Below are positions 33,748 through 42,405 of a stretch of DNA of 64,000 bases, piece by piece. Both the position numbers and the translations under genes were made by a program. The number at the start of each line of letters is the position of its first letter. Positions within the stretch are counted from its first letter, which is position 1. A model generated the notes under the pieces. That model had not been told where the DNA came from and did not search any database. It worked only from the letters and a program-made list of their open reading frames with translations. The stretch comes from Dyella jiangningensis (lineage in GTDB: Bacteria > Pseudomonadota > Gammaproteobacteria > Xanthomonadales > Rhodanobacteraceae): positions 186,001 to 250,000 of the forward strand of contig NZ_NFZS01000005.1 of the NCBI RefSeq assembly GCF_003264855.1, written 5' to 3'.

Positions 33748-36381
33748 TCAGGTGCCGCGGGGCTTGGCGCGATGCGTCGGCGCCGCGGTCCAGGGATCGT
33801 CCGGCCACGGGTGGCGCGGATAGCGGCCTTTCAGTTCCTTCTTCACCTCGGGATAGGTGCGTTCCCAGAAGCCCTTGAGGTCCTGCGTGACCTGGATGGG
33901 GCGGCCGGCCGGCGACAGCAGGTGCAAGGTCACCGGGATGCGCCCGTTGGCAATGCGCGGCGTATCCGCGAGGCCGAACAGTTCCTGCAACTTCACCGCC
34001 AGCACCGGCGGTTCGCCTTCGGCATAGTCCAGCCGGCGATTCATGCCGCTGGGTACGGTAAGGCTTTCGGGCACCTGGGCATCGAGCTGCCGCCGTTGCT
34101 CGTAGTCGAACAGGCTGCCCAGCGCCTGCGAGAGTTCGTCGGCGCCCAGTGCGCCCAGGCTGCGCTTGCCGTTGAGATAGGGGGCCAGCCAGTCATCGAG
34201 CGTGTCCAGCAGGGCGGCATCGGAAACATCGGGCAGGCCGAGCTCCGGCATCCACGCACGGAGTGCCTGCATGCGTGCGCGCAGGCGATGGGCATGCTCG
34301 CTCCATGGCAGCACATCGATACCCTTCGCGCGAACCGCGGCAAGCAGCGCCGGCAAGGCATCCTCGGGTTTCACCGGCACGCTGCGGCGATCGAGCACGA
34401 TCGCGGCGTAGCGTTGTTCCTCGAAGGCTTCGACGGCCTGGCGTTCCTCATTCCAGCGCAGCACGCGCTCGCGCCGGAACTGCGCGGGATAGTCGCGTTC
34501 CAGCACGCGCGGATCGATGGGCGCGGCGGCGAGGATCAGGCTGTCGCGCGCCTCGAAGCGCAGGTCCAGCGCCACCAGCCAGGGTTCGCCGTGCAACGCG
34601 GTGCTCTCGTGCAGGCGCGCGCCACGACCGTTGGCCAGGGTGTAGCGCAGCGGGTTGCCATCGTCGCGACGCGCGACGCGATCGGGAAAGGCATGCAGCA
34701 GCAGGTCGCCCACCGCATGGCTGTCGGGCACGCCGCTGGCCGCGCTGCGTACGTCGAGGCGGCGACGCCAACCCTTGCTCGCCTGCTCGATCGCCGCGAG
34801 CGCACCCGCATCGGCGCCGGTGCGCGCGCCGGCCGTGTGGCGATCGCGCCAGGCATGCAGCGCGTTGACGCGCGCGCGGAAGTCGTCGGTGCGCGCCTGC
34901 TCGCCGCGTAGCGGCGAGCGCGCTTCCATCAGTGCGAGCAGGTCCGCGACCAGCGCGCGCAGCTCCGTTGCCGCACGCAGCGCCGCCGCGCCAAGGCGCG
35001 GCGTGGCGCCCAGTTCCAGCATCTCGCGGCCGAGCGCCGTGATGCGCCCATCGGTCGCGAGCGCGCCGAGTTGCGTGAGCAGGTCCCGCCCCTGCGCCAG
35101 TGCGCCGGCTGGCGGTGCATCCAGCCAGGGAAGCTCGACGCCGCTGCCGGCAGTGATGCCCCACGCGGCGAGCTCGAGCGCAAGACCGGACAGCTCGGCC
35201 TGCACGATTTCCGCGGTGCGCGATGGATCGAGCCGCCTGCTCTGCGGCCACAGCCGGTACGCGGTGCCTTCAGCCACGCGGCCGGCACGGCCGGCGCGCT
35301 GGTCGGCGGAGGCCTGCGAGATGTTCACCGTTTCCAGCCGCGTGAAGCCGGAGTGGGGATCGAAGCGCGGCTCGCGCGCGAGTCCGCTGTCCACCACCGA
35401 ACGAATGCCCGGCAACGTCACGCTGGACTCGGCGACGTTGGTGGCGAGCACGACGCGCCGCGTGCCCGGCTCGGCTGGACTCAGTGCCGTCTGCTGCTCG
35501 GCCAGCGAAAGCTCGCCATGCAGCGCGACGACCTCGATCTCTCCCCTCTCCCTTTGGGAGAGGGGTCGGGGGTGAGGGTTCGGGGACACCGAAGCGCTAC
35601 GCTCCGACCGCACCCTCTCCCCCAGCCCCTCTCCCAAAGGGAGAGGGGGGTGATCGAGGGGTGCTTCGAGGATGGATTGCGTGCGGGCGATCTCCCGACG
35701 CCCAGGCAGAAACGCTAGTACGTCGCCATCGTTCTCCTGCAGGGCCACGCGAACGACGCGCGCCAGATGATGCTCGGTGCTTTCCTGCACGCGCGCCGGC
35801 GGATACGCCACTTTCACCGGAAAACTCCGGCCGGGACTGCTGATGCGCGGCGCATCCAGCCACTGCGCGATGCGCTCGCCGTCGAGCGTGGCGGACATCA
35901 CGACGATGCGCAGATCCGGCCGCAGCGTGCCCTGTACATCGAGCGCGAGGGCGGCACCGAGGTCGCCGGCGAGATGCCGCTCATGGAATTCGTCGAACAG
36001 GATCGCGCCGATGCCGGTGAGTTCGGGATCGTCCTGTATCAGCCGTGTGAGGATGCCTTCGGTCACCACCTCGACACGCGTGGCCTTGCCCACTCTCGCT
36101 TCGAAGCGAATGCGGTAACCGACCGTGTGCCCTACTTCTTCACCCCGCTGCTGCGCCATGAACTGCGCCGCCGCACGCGCCGCGATGCGCCGGGGCTCGA
36201 GCATCAGGATCTTGCCGTCGCCCAGCCAGGGCTGATCGAGCAAGGCGAGCGGCACCTGCGTGGTCTTGCCCGCACCGGGCGGCGCCTCCAGCACCAGGCG
36301 AGGGTGCGCGGCGAGCGAGGCGCGGATCTCCGGCAACAGCGGCGTGATGGGGAAGGAAGGCAATGCACTCATCGCGCCCAT
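33748..36381 (-). CDS. hrpB: ATP-dependent DEAH-box helicase HrpB, carrying an in-frame inserted element
   Basis: 877-residue helicase of the HrpB family, slightly longer than the usual 800-850. Walker A is PPGAGKTTQ (34-42), the DEAH-type box is DEFH (130-133), and motif III is SAT (163-165). QASADQRAGRAGRVAEG is motif VI, and a C-terminal HrpB domain follows. Residues about 242-281 (PPLPLGEGLGERV to PHPRPLSQRERG) do not belong to the family. They are encoded by a hairpin-rich element at 35532-35659 that keeps the frame open. The insertion falls in a linker between the two RecA-like domains, so the protein may still work. Confidence 0.93.
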   Translation of the reverse strand: MGAMSALPSFPITPLLPEIRASLAAHPRLVLEAPPGAGKTTQVPLALLDQPWLGDGKILMLEPRRIAARAAAQFMAQQRGEEVGHTVGYRIRFEARVGKATRVEVVTEGILTRLIQDDPELTGIGAILFDEFHERHLAGDLGAALALDVQGTLRPDLRIVVMSATLDGERIAQWLDAPRISSPGRSFPVKVAYPPARVQESTEHHLARVVRVALQENDGDVLAFLPGRREIARTQSILEAPLDHPPLPLGEGLGERVRSERSASVSPNPHPRPLSQRERGEIEVVALHGELSLAEQQTALSPAEPGTRRVVLATNVAESSVTLPGIRSVVDSGLAREPRFDPHSGFTRLETVNISQASADQRAGRAGRVAEGTAYRLWPQSRRLDPSRTAEIVQAELSGLALELAAWGITAGSGVELPWLDAPPAGALAQGRDLLTQLGALATDGRITALGREMLELGATPRLGAAALRAATELRALVADLLALMEARSPLRGEQARTDDFRARVNALHAWRDRHTAGARTGADAGALAAIEQASKGWRRRLDVRSAASGVPDSHAVGDLLLHAFPDRVARRDDGNPLRYTLANGRGARLHESTALHGEPWLVALDLRFEARDSLILAAAPIDPRVLERDYPAQFRRERVLRWNEERQAVEAFEEQRYAAIVLDRRSVPVKPEDALPALLAAVRAKGIDVLPWSEHAHRLRARMQALRAWMPELGLPDVSDAALLDTLDDWLAPYLNGKRSLGALGADELSQALGSLFDYEQRRQLDAQVPESLTVPSGMNRRLDYAEGEPPVLAVKLQELFGLADTPRIANGRIPVTLHLLSPAGRPIQVTQDLKGFWERTYPEVKKELKGRYPRHPWPDDPWTAAPTHRAKPRGT
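35532..35659. repeat. 128-bp palindromic repeat element inserted in frame within hrpB
   Basis: Outer arms CCTCGATC (35532-35539) and GATCGAGG (35652-35659) enclose two perfect hairpins: CCCCTCTCCC-TTT-GGGAGAGGGG (35543-35565) and CCCCTCTCCC-AAA-GGGAGAGGGG (35626-35648). Between them G-rich and C-rich arms also pair imperfectly. Its translation, of the PLPLGEG...SQRERG kind, is the recognisable product of a repeat family scattered in proteobacterial genomes. A related copy lies at 45732-45891. Confidence 0.85.
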
Positions 36382-36418
36382 GATAACGGCGCGCTGGCAA
36401 TGACGAGGGCTGTCGGCA

Positions 36419-36474
36419 CTCCGGCAGTCGCCGGAGCGCCTGCGGAAAGGTCGTCATGCCCTTTCCGCAGGCGC
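36419..36474 (-). terminator. Tandem hairpins at the end of the T2SS operon
   Basis: A perfect 15-bp stem (GCGCCTGCGGAAAGG at 36436-36450, complement at 36460-36474) lies 7 bases past the gspD stop. It is followed on the minus strand by a second stem, CTCCGGC-AGTC-GCCGGAG (36419-36436). There is no clear U tract, but the position between gspD and hrpB fits transcription termination or 3' stabilisation. Confidence 0.6.
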
Positions 36475-36481
36475 AGCACGT

Positions 36482-38860
36482 TCAGTGGGTGGACGGCGGC
36501 GCCTCGCTCGCCGCACGCAGCGGCGCCAGCGATTCGAACTTGCGCTGGTACTCGTCCGTCACCTGCTTGGCTTCTTCGCTGCTGGTGATGACGCGCGGCG
36601 TGATCAGCACGATCAGCTCGGTGCGGTTGCGGTTGTGGTTGGTGGTGCCGAACAGGCGGCCGATGACCGGCACGCGGTTGAGGCCAGGAACGCCGGTATC
36701 GGTGTTGCCCTCGTTCTGCTGGATCAGGCCGCCGAGCAGCACGGTCTGCCCGCTCTGCACGGCGATCTGCGTGCCCACCGCGCGCTGCTGGATGGTGAAG
36801 TTGCCCTGCGAGTTCGCCGCGCCGGTGGTGTTGCTCACCTGTTGCTGCACGTTGAGGTACACCAGTCCGCCCGGGTTCACGCGCGGCTGCACGTCGAGGA
36901 TCACGCCGGTGGGCACATAGCTCACGCTGCTCGCGGTGGAGCCGGCCGTGGTGGCCCCCAGGCCGGTCACGATCGAGGTCTGGTTGATCGGCACCTGGTC
37001 ACCAACCTGGATGTGTGCCACCTGGTTGTTCAGCACCACCAGCGACGGTGCAGACAGTGTCTTGGTGTTGCCGTTCGTTTCCAACGCGCGGACGGCCACC
37101 TGCAGCTTGCTGTTGCCGCTCAGGAAGGAATAGAAGAGCGGCTCGCCACCGTACTGGTTGCCACCGCCACCCAGCGCTCCTTGATGGCGCATGCCCGGGT
37201 AGACCGAGTCGGCGCCGATGAGGTTGCCACTGCTGTCGTATTTGGGCGTGCTGTTCGCCAAGCCCTGCAGATACCACTGCACGCCGAACTCGAACTGGCC
37301 GGTGAGATCCACCTCGAGGATGCGCATCTCGATCTGTACCTGCAGCGGCACGTTGTCCAGGCGCTTGATGGCCTGCTCGATCTCGGCCCACTGCGACGGC
37401 CGCGCACGCACCAGCAACTGGTTGTTGGAATCCACCGAGCTGATGCGGATGCTGCCGTCTTCGGAAGTGTATTGCGCGCCCGCGGCGTTGCTGTTGCCGC
37501 CGTTGGCGTTGTTGGCATTGCCGAGCGCGCCGGCTGCCCCACCGCCGGTGTTGCCAAAACTGCTGCCCGTGTTGCCGAAGGCATTGCCCGTACCGGTGCC
37601 GCTGGTGGTTCCCAGGCCACCGGCGCTGCCGAAGCCGCCGCCCACGCCGTTGACGCCAGTGCTGCTGCCGAAGCTGCCCGCCGTGCTGCCCATGCCGCTG
37701 GCCGAGCCATTGGCGTTCTCACTGGTGCCCAGCGTATTGCTGGTAAGACCCGGGCCGACCTTGCCGTTGTTGGCGCCGCCCGCGCCACCGCCGTTGGTGT
37801 AGATCTGCGCCAGGTACTGCGCCAGCTCCGACGCCTTGATGTTGCGCACGTCGTACACGAACAGGTTGGGCTCGTTGCCGCCGCCGCGATCGATCTTGGC
37901 GACCCAGTCACCGACTTCCTGCAGGTAATTGGGCTGTGTGCTGATCACCACCAGCGCATTGGTGCGTTCGATCGGAATGAAGCGCAGCATGCCGGCCAGC
38001 GGCGTGTCGCCCTTCGGCCCGAAGATCTGGTCGAGCTGCGGCATCAGCTCGGCGACGTTGGCGTGCTGCAGGCTGAACACGCCCACCGACATGCCGCGCA
38101 GCCAGTCCACGTCGAAGGTGCGGACGGTGCGCTGGTAGTTGTCCAGTTCCGACGGCGTGCCGGAAAGCACGATCAGGTTGCGCGACGCATCCACCAGCAG
38201 GATGGAATCGGCGCGCGCGAACGGCTTGATCAGCTTCTGCATCTCGTTGGCCGAGATGTAACGCAGCGAGAACAGGCGCGCCTGCAATCCACCCTGCGGC
38301 GCCACCGCGTTGAGGCTCGGCACGAGGTTGCCGGCGACCGCGTCCTTGGCGGGCATCACCACGTAGTGCCCGTTCTGCATGACCAGCGCGTTGTTGGTCC
38401 ACGACAGCAGCGTCTCCAGGATGGGAATGGCCTGGCTGCTGTCCACCGGTTCGGCGGTGGAGAAGGAGATGTTGCCCTGCACGCCCGGGACGATGGTGTA
38501 GTTCTGCTTGAGCAGGTCACCCAGGATCGCCTTGACCACCGCCTGCACGGGCTGGTTTTCGAAGTTGAACGTCACCGCGCCGTCGCCGCTGGCCGCCTTG
38601 CGCGGCTGAGCCAACCCGGTCGCGCGAATGAACTGGCCGCTGCCGCTGTTCACGTCGGGGCGCGGGACCACCGCGCTTTCCGCATTGCCGCCGGCATTGA
38701 GGGGCAGGGGCTGCGGCACCGGCTTTTCCGTGCCGGCCATGGCCTCGCGTTGCAGCGCCCCGTCGTCGTGCTGGGGCGGCAAGCTCTGGCAGCCGGCAAG
38801 CCACATCGCCATGGCAAGCGTGCCGATGCGGTGAAGCCGCGGTGTGCGGTGGATGGTCAT
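36482..38860 (-). CDS. gspD: Type II secretion system secretin GspD (XpsD-like)
   Basis: 792-residue outer-membrane secretin, last gene of the T2SS operon. The signal peptide has lipobox LAGC (Cys24), as in XpsD. The N-domains span about 95-500, and the secretin core spans about 570-758, with VPINQTSIV, VPVIGRLFG and ELIVLITPRV. A low-complexity Gly/Asn/Ser/Thr stretch of about 108 residues (356-463) interrupts the N3 domain. This loop is usually much shorter. The gene starts 3 bases after gspN, and strong hairpins follow its stop. Confidence 0.95.
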   Translation of the reverse strand: MTIHRTPRLHRIGTLAMAMWLAGCQSLPPQHDDGALQREAMAGTEKPVPQPLPLNAGGNAESAVVPRPDVNSGSGQFIRATGLAQPRKAASGDGAVTFNFENQPVQAVVKAILGDLLKQNYTIVPGVQGNISFSTAEPVDSSQAIPILETLLSWTNNALVMQNGHYVVMPAKDAVAGNLVPSLNAVAPQGGLQARLFSLRYISANEMQKLIKPFARADSILLVDASRNLIVLSGTPSELDNYQRTVRTFDVDWLRGMSVGVFSLQHANVAELMPQLDQIFGPKGDTPLAGMLRFIPIERTNALVVISTQPNYLQEVGDWVAKIDRGGGNEPNLFVYDVRNIKASELAQYLAQIYTNGGGAGGANNGKVGPGLTSNTLGTSENANGSASGMGSTAGSFGSSTGVNGVGGGFGSAGGLGTTSGTGTGNAFGNTGSSFGNTGGGAAGALGNANNANGGNSNAAGAQYTSEDGSIRISSVDSNNQLLVRARPSQWAEIEQAIKRLDNVPLQVQIEMRILEVDLTGQFEFGVQWYLQGLANSTPKYDSSGNLIGADSVYPGMRHQGALGGGGNQYGGEPLFYSFLSGNSKLQVAVRALETNGNTKTLSAPSLVVLNNQVAHIQVGDQVPINQTSIVTGLGATTAGSTASSVSYVPTGVILDVQPRVNPGGLVYLNVQQQVSNTTGAANSQGNFTIQQRAVGTQIAVQSGQTVLLGGLIQQNEGNTDTGVPGLNRVPVIGRLFGTTNHNRNRTELIVLITPRVITSSEEAKQVTDEYQRKFESLAPLRAASEAPPSTH

Positions 38861-38863
38861 GGC

Positions 38864-39595
38864 TCAGTGTGCTCCCTCGGGGTTCGCTGCCTGCTGTTGG
38901 GCGCGACGCTTTTGGATGGCTTCTCGCAGCGCGCGGAGGCGGTCCGCCTGCGTGCTGTTGGGTTGATCGGGCGCCGTGTTCGCGCCGGCAGGGGGCGCAC
39001 CCTGCGGCTTCACCGGCCCGATCATCATCTGCATGCCGCCGGCCGGCGCCGGCGACGGCGGGTTGTTCGTGGCGGCCTGCGCCGGTGCGGGTGGCGCCGG
39101 CGTGTTCTTGGGCATGTCGATCGGTGCGCCGGCCGGCAGTTCCAGCTCGGTGCGTCCGCTGGCCGATTCGAAGACGGCCGCGCGCGGCTTGAGTTCGACC
39201 AGGCGCCAGCTGCCATCGGGCAGCGTTTCGCCCTGGCGCACGCGCACTTCGCGGTCGCCGCTCTTGTCGTGCAGCAAGGCCATGTGCAGCGCAGGCGTGA
39301 CGATGATGCCGGTGAGCTGCATGTCGCCGAGGCTGGCGCCGCCGCTGGCGGTGCGCAGGCTTGGCTTGCGATCGGGGCTGAACAATGGCTGCTGCCATAC
39401 CGCCGAGAACTGGGCCAGCGGTACCGGCGCAGGAAGACCCTGGTCGTGCGTTTCAGGCAGGGGCGCGGAAGCGCGTGGCGCACCCCAATGCACGCCACGG
39501 CCCATGCCCGAAAGCAACAGCAGCAGGGCGAGACCGAACACGCCGGCGATGGCGCCGAGCACCGGGGTCAATCGGCGTTGCGCAGCGGCGTTCAT
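38864..39595 (-). CDS. gspN: Type II secretion system protein GspN/C-like (XpsN)
   Basis: 243-residue bitopic inner-membrane protein. One membrane helix lies at about 13-30. A periplasmic homology-region-like domain (about 55-150) contains LFSPDRKPSL and LTGIIVTPALHMALL, then a Pro/Ala-rich tail with a C-terminal charged helix. In Xanthomonas XpsN replaces GspC as the link between the inner-membrane platform and the secretin; no gspC gene is present here either. It overlaps gspM by 4 bases (ATGA). Sequence conservation in this family is low, so order and topology carry much of the call. Confidence 0.85.
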   Translation of the reverse strand: MNAAAQRRLTPVLGAIAGVFGLALLLLLSGMGRGVHWGAPRASAPLPETHDQGLPAPVPLAQFSAVWQQPLFSPDRKPSLRTASGGASLGDMQLTGIIVTPALHMALLHDKSGDREVRVRQGETLPDGSWRLVELKPRAAVFESASGRTELELPAGAPIDMPKNTPAPPAPAQAATNNPPSPAPAGGMQMMIGPVKPQGAPPAGANTAPDQPNSTQADRLRALREAIQKRRAQQQAANPEGAH

Positions 39596-40218
39596 GGCGC
39601 CTCCTGCGAAGCTTCACCGCCGGCCGCGCGCGGCTGGCGCACGTAGCCCGACAAGGTGAACTGCACTTCCAGCGGCGCCGTGTTCTGCTGCAAGGCCGCC
39701 ACCGGATTGCGATAGATGCTGAGGTCGTCCACGAACAGGTAGGGCGTGCCCTGCTCCAGGTCGTGCAGCGTCTCGGCCAGCGGCTGCACATCGCAGCGCA
39801 GGCTGATGCTCACGGCCACCTTGCGATAGGGCTCGTCGGCTGCAGCCGGCGGGTTGGGCACCGGCATCTTCTGCGTCACGTCGCAGGCGCCGCCCGGATG
39901 CGCCGCCACCGCGTCGACCACGCGCTGCATCAGGCCGGCGGCGGCGGCGTTGGGATCGTCCTCGGGGAGGAAGGCATGGCTCGCCGCCTGCCCCGCACCC
40001 ATCGCGGCGAGGCGTTGCTGCAGTTGCGGCTTCTCGGCGATGGCGGCGGCGAAGCGCGAGTGCGTGTCGCGCAGGTCGTCCATCTCCCCATGGATGGTGC
40101 GCAGCGGCGCCACGAACCACCAATGCAGCAAGGCGAAGTACGCGATCACCAATACCACCAGCAGGAGCAGCACGGCCGCGATGCGGCTGTCGCGCGGCTT
40201 GAGCGCCGTCATCTTCAT
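39592..40218 (-). CDS. gspM: Type II secretion system protein GspM (XpsM-like)
   Basis: 208-residue inner-membrane platform protein. A single N-terminal helix (AAVLLLLVVLVIAYFALLHW) is followed by a coiled coil and a periplasmic ferredoxin-like domain (about 105-190). It partners GspL in the platform. The ATG at 40218 overlaps the gspL stop (ATGA), so the longer open frame to 40452 is not used. The order between gspL and gspN matches xps. Confidence 0.9.
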   Translation of the reverse strand: MKMTALKPRDSRIAAVLLLLVVLVIAYFALLHWWFVAPLRTIHGEMDDLRDTHSRFAAAIAEKPQLQQRLAAMGAGQAASHAFLPEDDPNAAAAGLMQRVVDAVAAHPGGACDVTQKMPVPNPPAAADEPYRKVAVSISLRCDVQPLAETLHDLEQGTPYLFVDDLSIYRNPVAALQQNTAPLEVQFTLSGYVRQPRAAGGEASQEAP

Positions 40219-41381
40219 GGCGTGCCTCCGGCCGGCGTGGGCTTCGGCTTGGCGTCCGCGGGTTTGCGCAGCTGCGCCACCATGTAGAAGCGTTCCTTGC
40301 CGGTCGACGGATCCACCTGGATGGTGCCCTGGAAATTCGCGTCGGTGATGACAGGCGAGCCCTTGAGGGCGTCCACCAGGCGCGCCGCCTGCGGGCTCTG
40401 GCCCTGGAAACCAACCTGGCCACTGTTGTCGATGCTCAGGCGCTCCAGCCACGCCGTGGTGGGCAGGCGCTGGCTGATGTCCTGCAGCACGGCCAGCGCG
40501 GAGACGGTGCGCGACTTGCGCTGGGCCAGGAAACCTGCGGCGCCGGCGTTGTCCTGCAGTTGCTGGCGCAGCGAGGCCACCTGCTGCGCTTCGGTGCGCA
40601 TGCCTTCCACTTCGCCGCGCATCTGTTCCAACGCCGCTTCGCGGTTGTGCAGGAACTGCAGCAGCGACAGCACCAGCAGCACGATGGCAGCGACGCCCAG
40701 CGCGAGATTCAACCGCTGTCGCGGATGCTGGCGGCGCGGCACCTGGTCGGCAGGCAGCAGGTTGACGCCCAGGCGATCGTTGCCGCTGGCCACGTCCACC
40801 GCATCGACCTGCAAGCCCGACGATGCGAGCCGCGCGAGCAGCGGATCGAGCGTGGTCCTGGGCACCACCACCAGCTCCGCCGCGAACCGTCCGGCAGGTG
40901 CGCCCGAGCGCAATTCGCGCACGCCATAGCGCACCTGGTCGACGCGGAACGGCGTCTGCCGGTCCATTTCGAAGGCGCCGATCTGCTGCAGGTTGTCACG
41001 CGCCGCCACCGGCAGGTTGAGGCGCGGCCGCAGCACATCGGCGGCATCGAGGCATAGCGCGATGCGCAGGTCTTCGCGATCCACGCCACGCAGGGCGTCA
41101 TTGAACGCCACCTGCTGGCTGGCCGCGTCGAGCTGGCTGTTCCAGCGGGCCAGCGGATAGATGTCGCCCGCACGGCGCAGCGTCCAGTCCTCGCCGTCGA
41201 GGTGAAGCAGATGCCAGGCGAGGCCGCCGCCGAAGCGCGTACGCCAGCTCGCCGGCAACAAGGCGACGAGTTCGCCGCCCCACCATCCCAGGAAACGCGG
41301 CACGGGCGACGCTCGCCATGCGCGGCGCACCCGGTCCAGCTGCAATTGCAACGGCTGCGTAGCCCCGGAGTCTGTTTTCAT
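40215..41381 (-). CDS. gspL: Type II secretion system protein GspL (XpsL/PilN-like)
   Basis: 388-residue platform protein. A cytoplasmic actin-like domain (about 30-225) binds the GspE ATPase, a membrane helix lies at about 228-247 (LGVAAIVLLVLSLLQFL), and a coiled coil plus periplasmic PilN-like domain follow. The start codon at 41381 lies inside one arm of the 168-bp inverted-repeat element, whose spacer therefore forms the whole leader back to gspK. No clear ribosome-binding site is left; GAGGCAG lies 9 bases upstream, within the arm. Elsewhere in this operon genes overlap by 4 bases, so expression of gspL may be altered. Confidence 0.9.
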   Translation of the reverse strand: MKTDSGATQPLQLQLDRVRRAWRASPVPRFLGWWGGELVALLPASWRTRFGGGLAWHLLHLDGEDWTLRRAGDIYPLARWNSQLDAASQQVAFNDALRGVDREDLRIALCLDAADVLRPRLNLPVAARDNLQQIGAFEMDRQTPFRVDQVRYGVRELRSGAPAGRFAAELVVVPRTTLDPLLARLASSGLQVDAVDVASGNDRLGVNLLPADQVPRRQHPRQRLNLALGVAAIVLLVLSLLQFLHNREAALEQMRGEVEGMRTEAQQVASLRQQLQDNAGAAGFLAQRKSRTVSALAVLQDISQRLPTTAWLERLSIDNSGQVGFQGQSPQAARLVDALKGSPVITDANFQGTIQVDPSTGKERFYMVAQLRKPADAKPKPTPAGGTP

Positions 41382-41536
41382 ATGCCAACTGCCTCGCGCC
41401 GGGATCTCTTTGCGCGCAGGACAAGGAAGAACGAAAGAGCGTACGTCGGTACGCGACCGAGTGATGACGCCGTCCTGTGGGCGAACAGGCCCGGCCCACA
41501 GGGTTGCGCGAGGCAGTTGGCATATGAAAACAGACT
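41369..41536. repeat. 168-bp element with perfect 31-bp inverted arms between gspK and gspL
   Basis: Arms at 41369-41399 and 41506-41536 are exact inverted copies (left arm begins AGTCTGTTTTCATATGCCAA). The 106-base spacer holds further stems: GCGTAC-GTCG-GTACGC near 41438-41453, and CCTGTGGGC pairing with GCCCACAGG at about 41474-41502. The left arm contains the gspL start codon, and the right arm repeats the same 5' coding bases in the opposite direction. No recombinase gene is nearby. Confidence 0.9.
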
Positions 41537-41541
41537 TTTTG

Positions 41542-42405
41542 TCATTCCCCGTCTCCCTCCTGCCAACGCAGCACCGCGTAAGGCAATGCGCCCGGGCGTA
41601 CGCCCTGTAATCGCACCGTCGCCCGCAGTATCGCGCGCGTGCCGTCGGCCAGCGTGGCCTCTGCGCGAATACTATGCGTTACTCCCTGCATCGCAGCCAG
41701 CGCGGGTTGCGGTTCGCCCGCGGATCGGGCCGCCACCAGGGCCTGCGCCTGCTCGGGCGTCATGCCGGGCACGGCAGCGAGCGCGAGCGGCTGCGCCGTG
41801 GCGGGGTCCGGGCTCTGCCGACCGGACCACAGGGTGACCTGCGGCGCCAGCGTGCGATAAAGCGCCGGCTGCATGCCCAGCACCATCTGCAGTTCTTCCA
41901 CGGTCGCGAACGGGCCATGCCGCGGACCGTAGTCGCGCCCGGCCTGGGCATAGGTCGCATTGGGCACGTTGCTCGGCGGCGCGGCGCTGAAGGTGCGCCA
42001 GTCGACCACGTTGCGGGTAAGCGACTGGGCATCGTTGTCCGACAGGCCGGCCGCCTTGAACAGGTTCTGCAGCACGTCCGGCGAGGCCGCATTGAGGTCG
42101 ACCTTGCCGTTCTCGCTGACGATGCTCACCTTGACCTTGGCGCCGTCGAAGTCGAACGGATAGACACGTCCGTCGGGCATCCAGCGTTGCTGCAGCTGCG
42201 GATCCTGCAGGGCGTAGATGGCGCGCATCAGGCCGGCCTCGGCCGCGTAGTGCGCCTGGGTCTGGGCGAACTGGTAACGGGCCTGCAGGCCTTCGGTGCG
42301 CGCAAGCATCGCGTAACCGCCCACCAGGATCGCCAGCAGCGTGCACGCCCACAGCACCACCAACAGGGCCACGCCACGTTGCCCACGGGCCGGGGCGCGG
42401 TTCAT
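41542..42405 (-). CDS. gspK: Type II secretion minor pseudopilin GspK
   Basis: 287-residue large minor pseudopilin that caps the pseudopilus tip. The N-terminal cleavage region is RGVALLVVLWACTLLAILVGGY, with the usual glycine just before the hydrophobic helix. A large alpha/beta domain follows with VDLNAASPDVL and a SAM-like repeat (AAVPGMTPEQAQAL). The start at 42405 overlaps the gspJ stop (ATGA). As in other GspK proteins Glu5 is replaced by a non-acidic residue. It ends 5 bases before the inverted-repeat element. Confidence 0.93.
   Translation of the reverse strand: MNRAPARGQRGVALLVVLWACTLLAILVGGYAMLARTEGLQARYQFAQTQAHYAAEAGLMRAIYALQDPQLQQRWMPDGRVYPFDFDGAKVKVSIVSENGKVDLNAASPDVLQNLFKAAGLSDNDAQSLTRNVVDWRTFSAAPPSNVPNATYAQAGRDYGPRHGPFATVEELQMVLGMQPALYRTLAPQVTLWSGRQSPDPATAQPLALAAVPGMTPEQAQALVAARSAGEPQPALAAMQGVTHSIRAEATLADGTRAILRATVRLQGVRPGALPYAVLRWQEGDGE

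Noticed and set aside
35532-35659. Frameshift or sequencing error in hrpB
   Set aside because: The frame stays open through the whole element and both flanking HrpB parts are in the same frame; the extra residues match a repeat translation.
36485-39646. 1053-codon open frame opposite gspD and gspN
   Set aside because: Shadow of the secretion genes; no signal, domain or ribosome-binding site.
41098-41523. Open frame running through the inverted-repeat element into gspL in another frame
   Set aside because: It exists only because the arm duplicates an ATG; the part in gspL is out of frame and there is no family match.
41369-41536. Site-specific invertible promoter controlled by a local recombinase
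   Set aside because: No recombinase or invertase gene is present in the window, so this reading is kept only as one hypothesis in the findings.
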